NCBI GenBank assembly: GCA_014529385.2
Contig: CM043957.1
Location: 85,503,881 to 85,567,880, forward strand
Direction: 5' to 3'
DNA: 64,000 nucleotides
Source of the DNA: Adiantum capillus-veneris
Taxonomy: Eukaryota; Streptophyta; Polypodiopsida; Polypodiales; Pteridaceae
The notes below the pieces were generated by a model. It saw only the letters and a program-made list of their open reading frames with translations. It ran no database searches and was not told the origin of the DNA. The position numbers and the translations under genes were made by a program. Shown one piece after another: positions 61,925 through 64,000 of this stretch. Numbering within the stretch: the stretch's first letter is position 1; the number at the start of each line of letters is the position of its first letter.

Positions 61925-62797
61925 CTAAGGTGCATTATACGTAAACGGTTAAACATATTATACATGTCTAATGGCTGTATAATATGTTTGGCCCAAAAAA
62001 ATGGCCGTATAATACGATGACACGTCACTGAAATCGGCCTCCCGTATTATTTCTCTGCACTTTGATCGAAGTTTTCTTCGATCGAAGAAAACATTGACCA
62101 AAAGATTCCTAGTATATAAAACACTATTGCGTGCTCTCCCAACACCATTGACACAAACAAATACTATTTTATTTTGAAAGAGCGATCCTTTCTCTCTCTT
62201 TCAATTAGAAATTAAAAAAAATAAAAAATAAAAATAGAGATTTAGATTAATTCTAAATATTATATTTATATTTTGTTTATTATAAATTGTAGTAGAGTTT
62301 ATTTTTTGTTTTTTATTTTAGATTGAATATTTTTTTAAATAAAATTAGAACTTTGCTCTTTTTGTGCTCGAGTTTTCTCACACTTAAAGAGGAGAAGATT
62401 AGTTGTCTATCAATGCGTTGGAGTATATACTCACACTTGAAGATGAATATTTATCATAAATAGACATTATTTGCCTTTAAACGCATTTATTTGCATTGGC
62501 GATAATCATTTGTTTTACATTTATTTTGAATGTTATTGCAAAAGGAAAGCTAATAGTTTTAATGTAAAAATTATAGGCATAGAGTTTTTGCTTGGAAGAC
62601 TAGAAACTTTACTCGAGTATGCACTTACATGGGATATAAATTAATGTTCATGGTTTTTATTTAATCAAATTTACACTATAGGATTACATGTTCGAGAATA
62701 CGTCTTATTTGCTATTATTCAGGAATACAGTGTATAATATCGTATAATACATATAATTTTTATTATATGGCTGTATAAATGCAACACAGGTGAAGAG
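61917..62797. other. 8-bp target-site duplication pair
   Basis: gtgaagag at 61917-61924 and again at 62790-62797, directly flanking the 865-bp insert. The preceding base is also g on both sides, so a 9-bp reading is possible. Confidence 0.85.
61925..62789. mobile_element. Non-autonomous DNA transposon, 865 bp (hAT-like)
   Basis: Very AT-rich insert with imperfect terminal inverted repeats: left ctaaggtgcattatac, right (reverse complement) ctgtgttgcatttatac. It has subterminal gtataata/tattatac words at both ends and no coding potential. The 8-bp target duplication and short imperfect TIRs suggest hAT; a 9-bp duplication would favour Mutator-like. It contains a TATA-like tatataaaac (about 62112) and a short 'gatcgaag..cttcgatc' palindrome (about 62063-62090). 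Confidence 0.8.
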
Positions 62798-64000
62798 GGT
62801 CACTATGCTCTTGATTGTCTTGAACCATCAACAGAGAGAGGAGGGATGTATCCTCCTTATATGAATGTAGTCAAGTAAAAGAAGAGGAAAATCATTAAGA
62901 GTGGCCACTAGAAGCACTACCACATCAACAACAACATCAACCGTTGCTTGCAAATGGAGAAGGTAGGTCTATTAACATCATTACCCTTGAGCATCAAGAT
63001 GTGGATGTCTTGGCTGATGAGAGAGCGAGGCATGTAAGGAGAAAGAAACAAAATAAGAGAGGAAATCAAGAGCGAGAAAGGGGAAGGCTAAAGTAGAAGA
63101 GAAACCAGAGAGTAGTAAGAGATGGCAACAAAGCAAAACAGGTCCAAAGGACTACCCTCTTCATCAAGGTGTTGAAGACTGTGCTATTGTCGCGATGACA
63201 TACAAAATCAAAAGGTTAATATATCTTTTGGTCAAATGGTGGCTTTGACCGCTGGTAGATTGAGGAGACAATGGACAAAATGTGTGAGTACATGACTTCT
63301 TTCCAAGAGAAAAAAGCATCAAAGTATGGTATCATCTTTGAGGGTTGGTCACCTTGTAGAGATGGTGCCATTAATTGAAGTTATGTTGGGAAAGAATATA
63401 GAAGTGCAAGCATATGTGGATGGTGGTTCCCGAGTGTGTGTTATGACCGATATTATCATGAAGGAAGCAGGTATCAAGATGTTAGTGAACGGTTCAATTT
63501 GTATGAGAATAGCCAATCACAAAAAAGAAAGGCGTGTTGGGATAACTGAACATGTCAAGATAAAAGTTTTGGGGATTGAGTGCTTGGTCGATTGCTATGT
63601 GATGCAAGTGGGTGAAAAAGATTACCCTATCATTTTAGGGAGGCCATGGCTTATAATCCTTGGTGCTAAGTAGGATTGGGGCACGGGTTTTATCGCCATC
63701 CCTAACCAAGAGAAAGAAAGGACAAGAGTCCACAATATGAAGATACACAAGAGCCATACACAACCTCTAGTAAACATGTAAGATACAGACTCGATAGGAA
63801 GTGTCTTATATGAAAGTGATGCTTCATCTATGTCATTAGAAGAGAGTGTAGATGAGGGCTTGATGCAATGTGTCTTGATCTATTTGGAATAAGTGTTAAA
63901 AAATGAAGCATCCATGCATAATGTGGAGGTCAAGGAAGATTTAGAGAATCCAAAAGAAAACATTGAGCCCACCAAAGTGAATGTAAGAAGCATGTTGGGA
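62798..64000 (+). pseudogene. Gypsy-6 gag end and protease (continues past window)
   Basis: Begins GHYALDCLEPSTERGGMYP, the second half of the zinc knuckle. Frame breaks follow to about 63320. A 115-codon frame 63326-63673 is a retropepsin-like domain: LGKNIEVQAYVDGGSRVCVM (D-G-G in place of D-S/T-G), HVKIKVLGIECLVDCYVMQV and GEKDYPIILGRPWLIILGAK. Then WGTGFIAIPNQEKER follows the stop. The RT is expected beyond position 64000. Confidence 0.75.

Overview
The window is nuclear DNA of a land plant. One clearly functional gene is visible, a plant-type glutamate decarboxylase (GAD), spread over more than 17 kb in exons of 53 to 322 bp. Most of the remaining sequence is decayed, nested transposable elements and (GA)n/(CA)n/poly-G tracts. 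Large TE-filled introns and abundant old gypsy/copia debris suggest a large plant genome. A non-flowering vascular plant is possible, but nothing here fixes the taxon.

Layout. 1-2632: LTR debris upstream of the first visible GAD exon (GAD exon 1 is not in view). 2633-20074 (+): GAD exons 2-8, all open. Intron 2 is 11.5 kb and holds a broken hAT transposon (3990-9811, -), which is itself split by a chromovirus (5743-9258, -) and an LTR piece (about 4650-5058, +). The same intron also holds a gypsy gag remnant with a 1.1 kb LTR and a tRNA-derived SINE. 20075-26740: mostly featureless. 26740-33259: a gypsy protease relic, then a small LTR element (minus orientation) whose left LTR was broken by LINE and PIF/Harbinger debris. 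34100-46550: at least three minus-strand gypsy wrecks plus a plus-strand copia tail. 46570-50560 (-): a Ty1-copia pol that is open except for three nonsense codons. 53456-55279: two tandem arrays of 72-nt palindromes, each lying inside a predicted first intron of a divergent pair of unidentified transcription units. 56150-58740 and 61200-64000 (+): two more gypsy elements, the second with its gag zinc knuckle split by an 865-bp DNA transposon flanked by an 8-bp target duplication.

The most unusual structure is the pair of hairpin arrays near 53.5-55.2 kb. Both are built from 72-nt palindromes that share a central 13-nt core but differ in both arms in a base-pair-preserving way. Other points of note are a near-perfect 72-bp foldback in GAD intron 2, a GAD C-terminus without the calmodulin-anchoring tryptophan, a GC-AG splice site, and two gypsy copies that both appear to carry two consecutive integrase zinc-finger modules. 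Splice sites, domain calls and repeat boundaries were read by eye, with no alignment or folding software.
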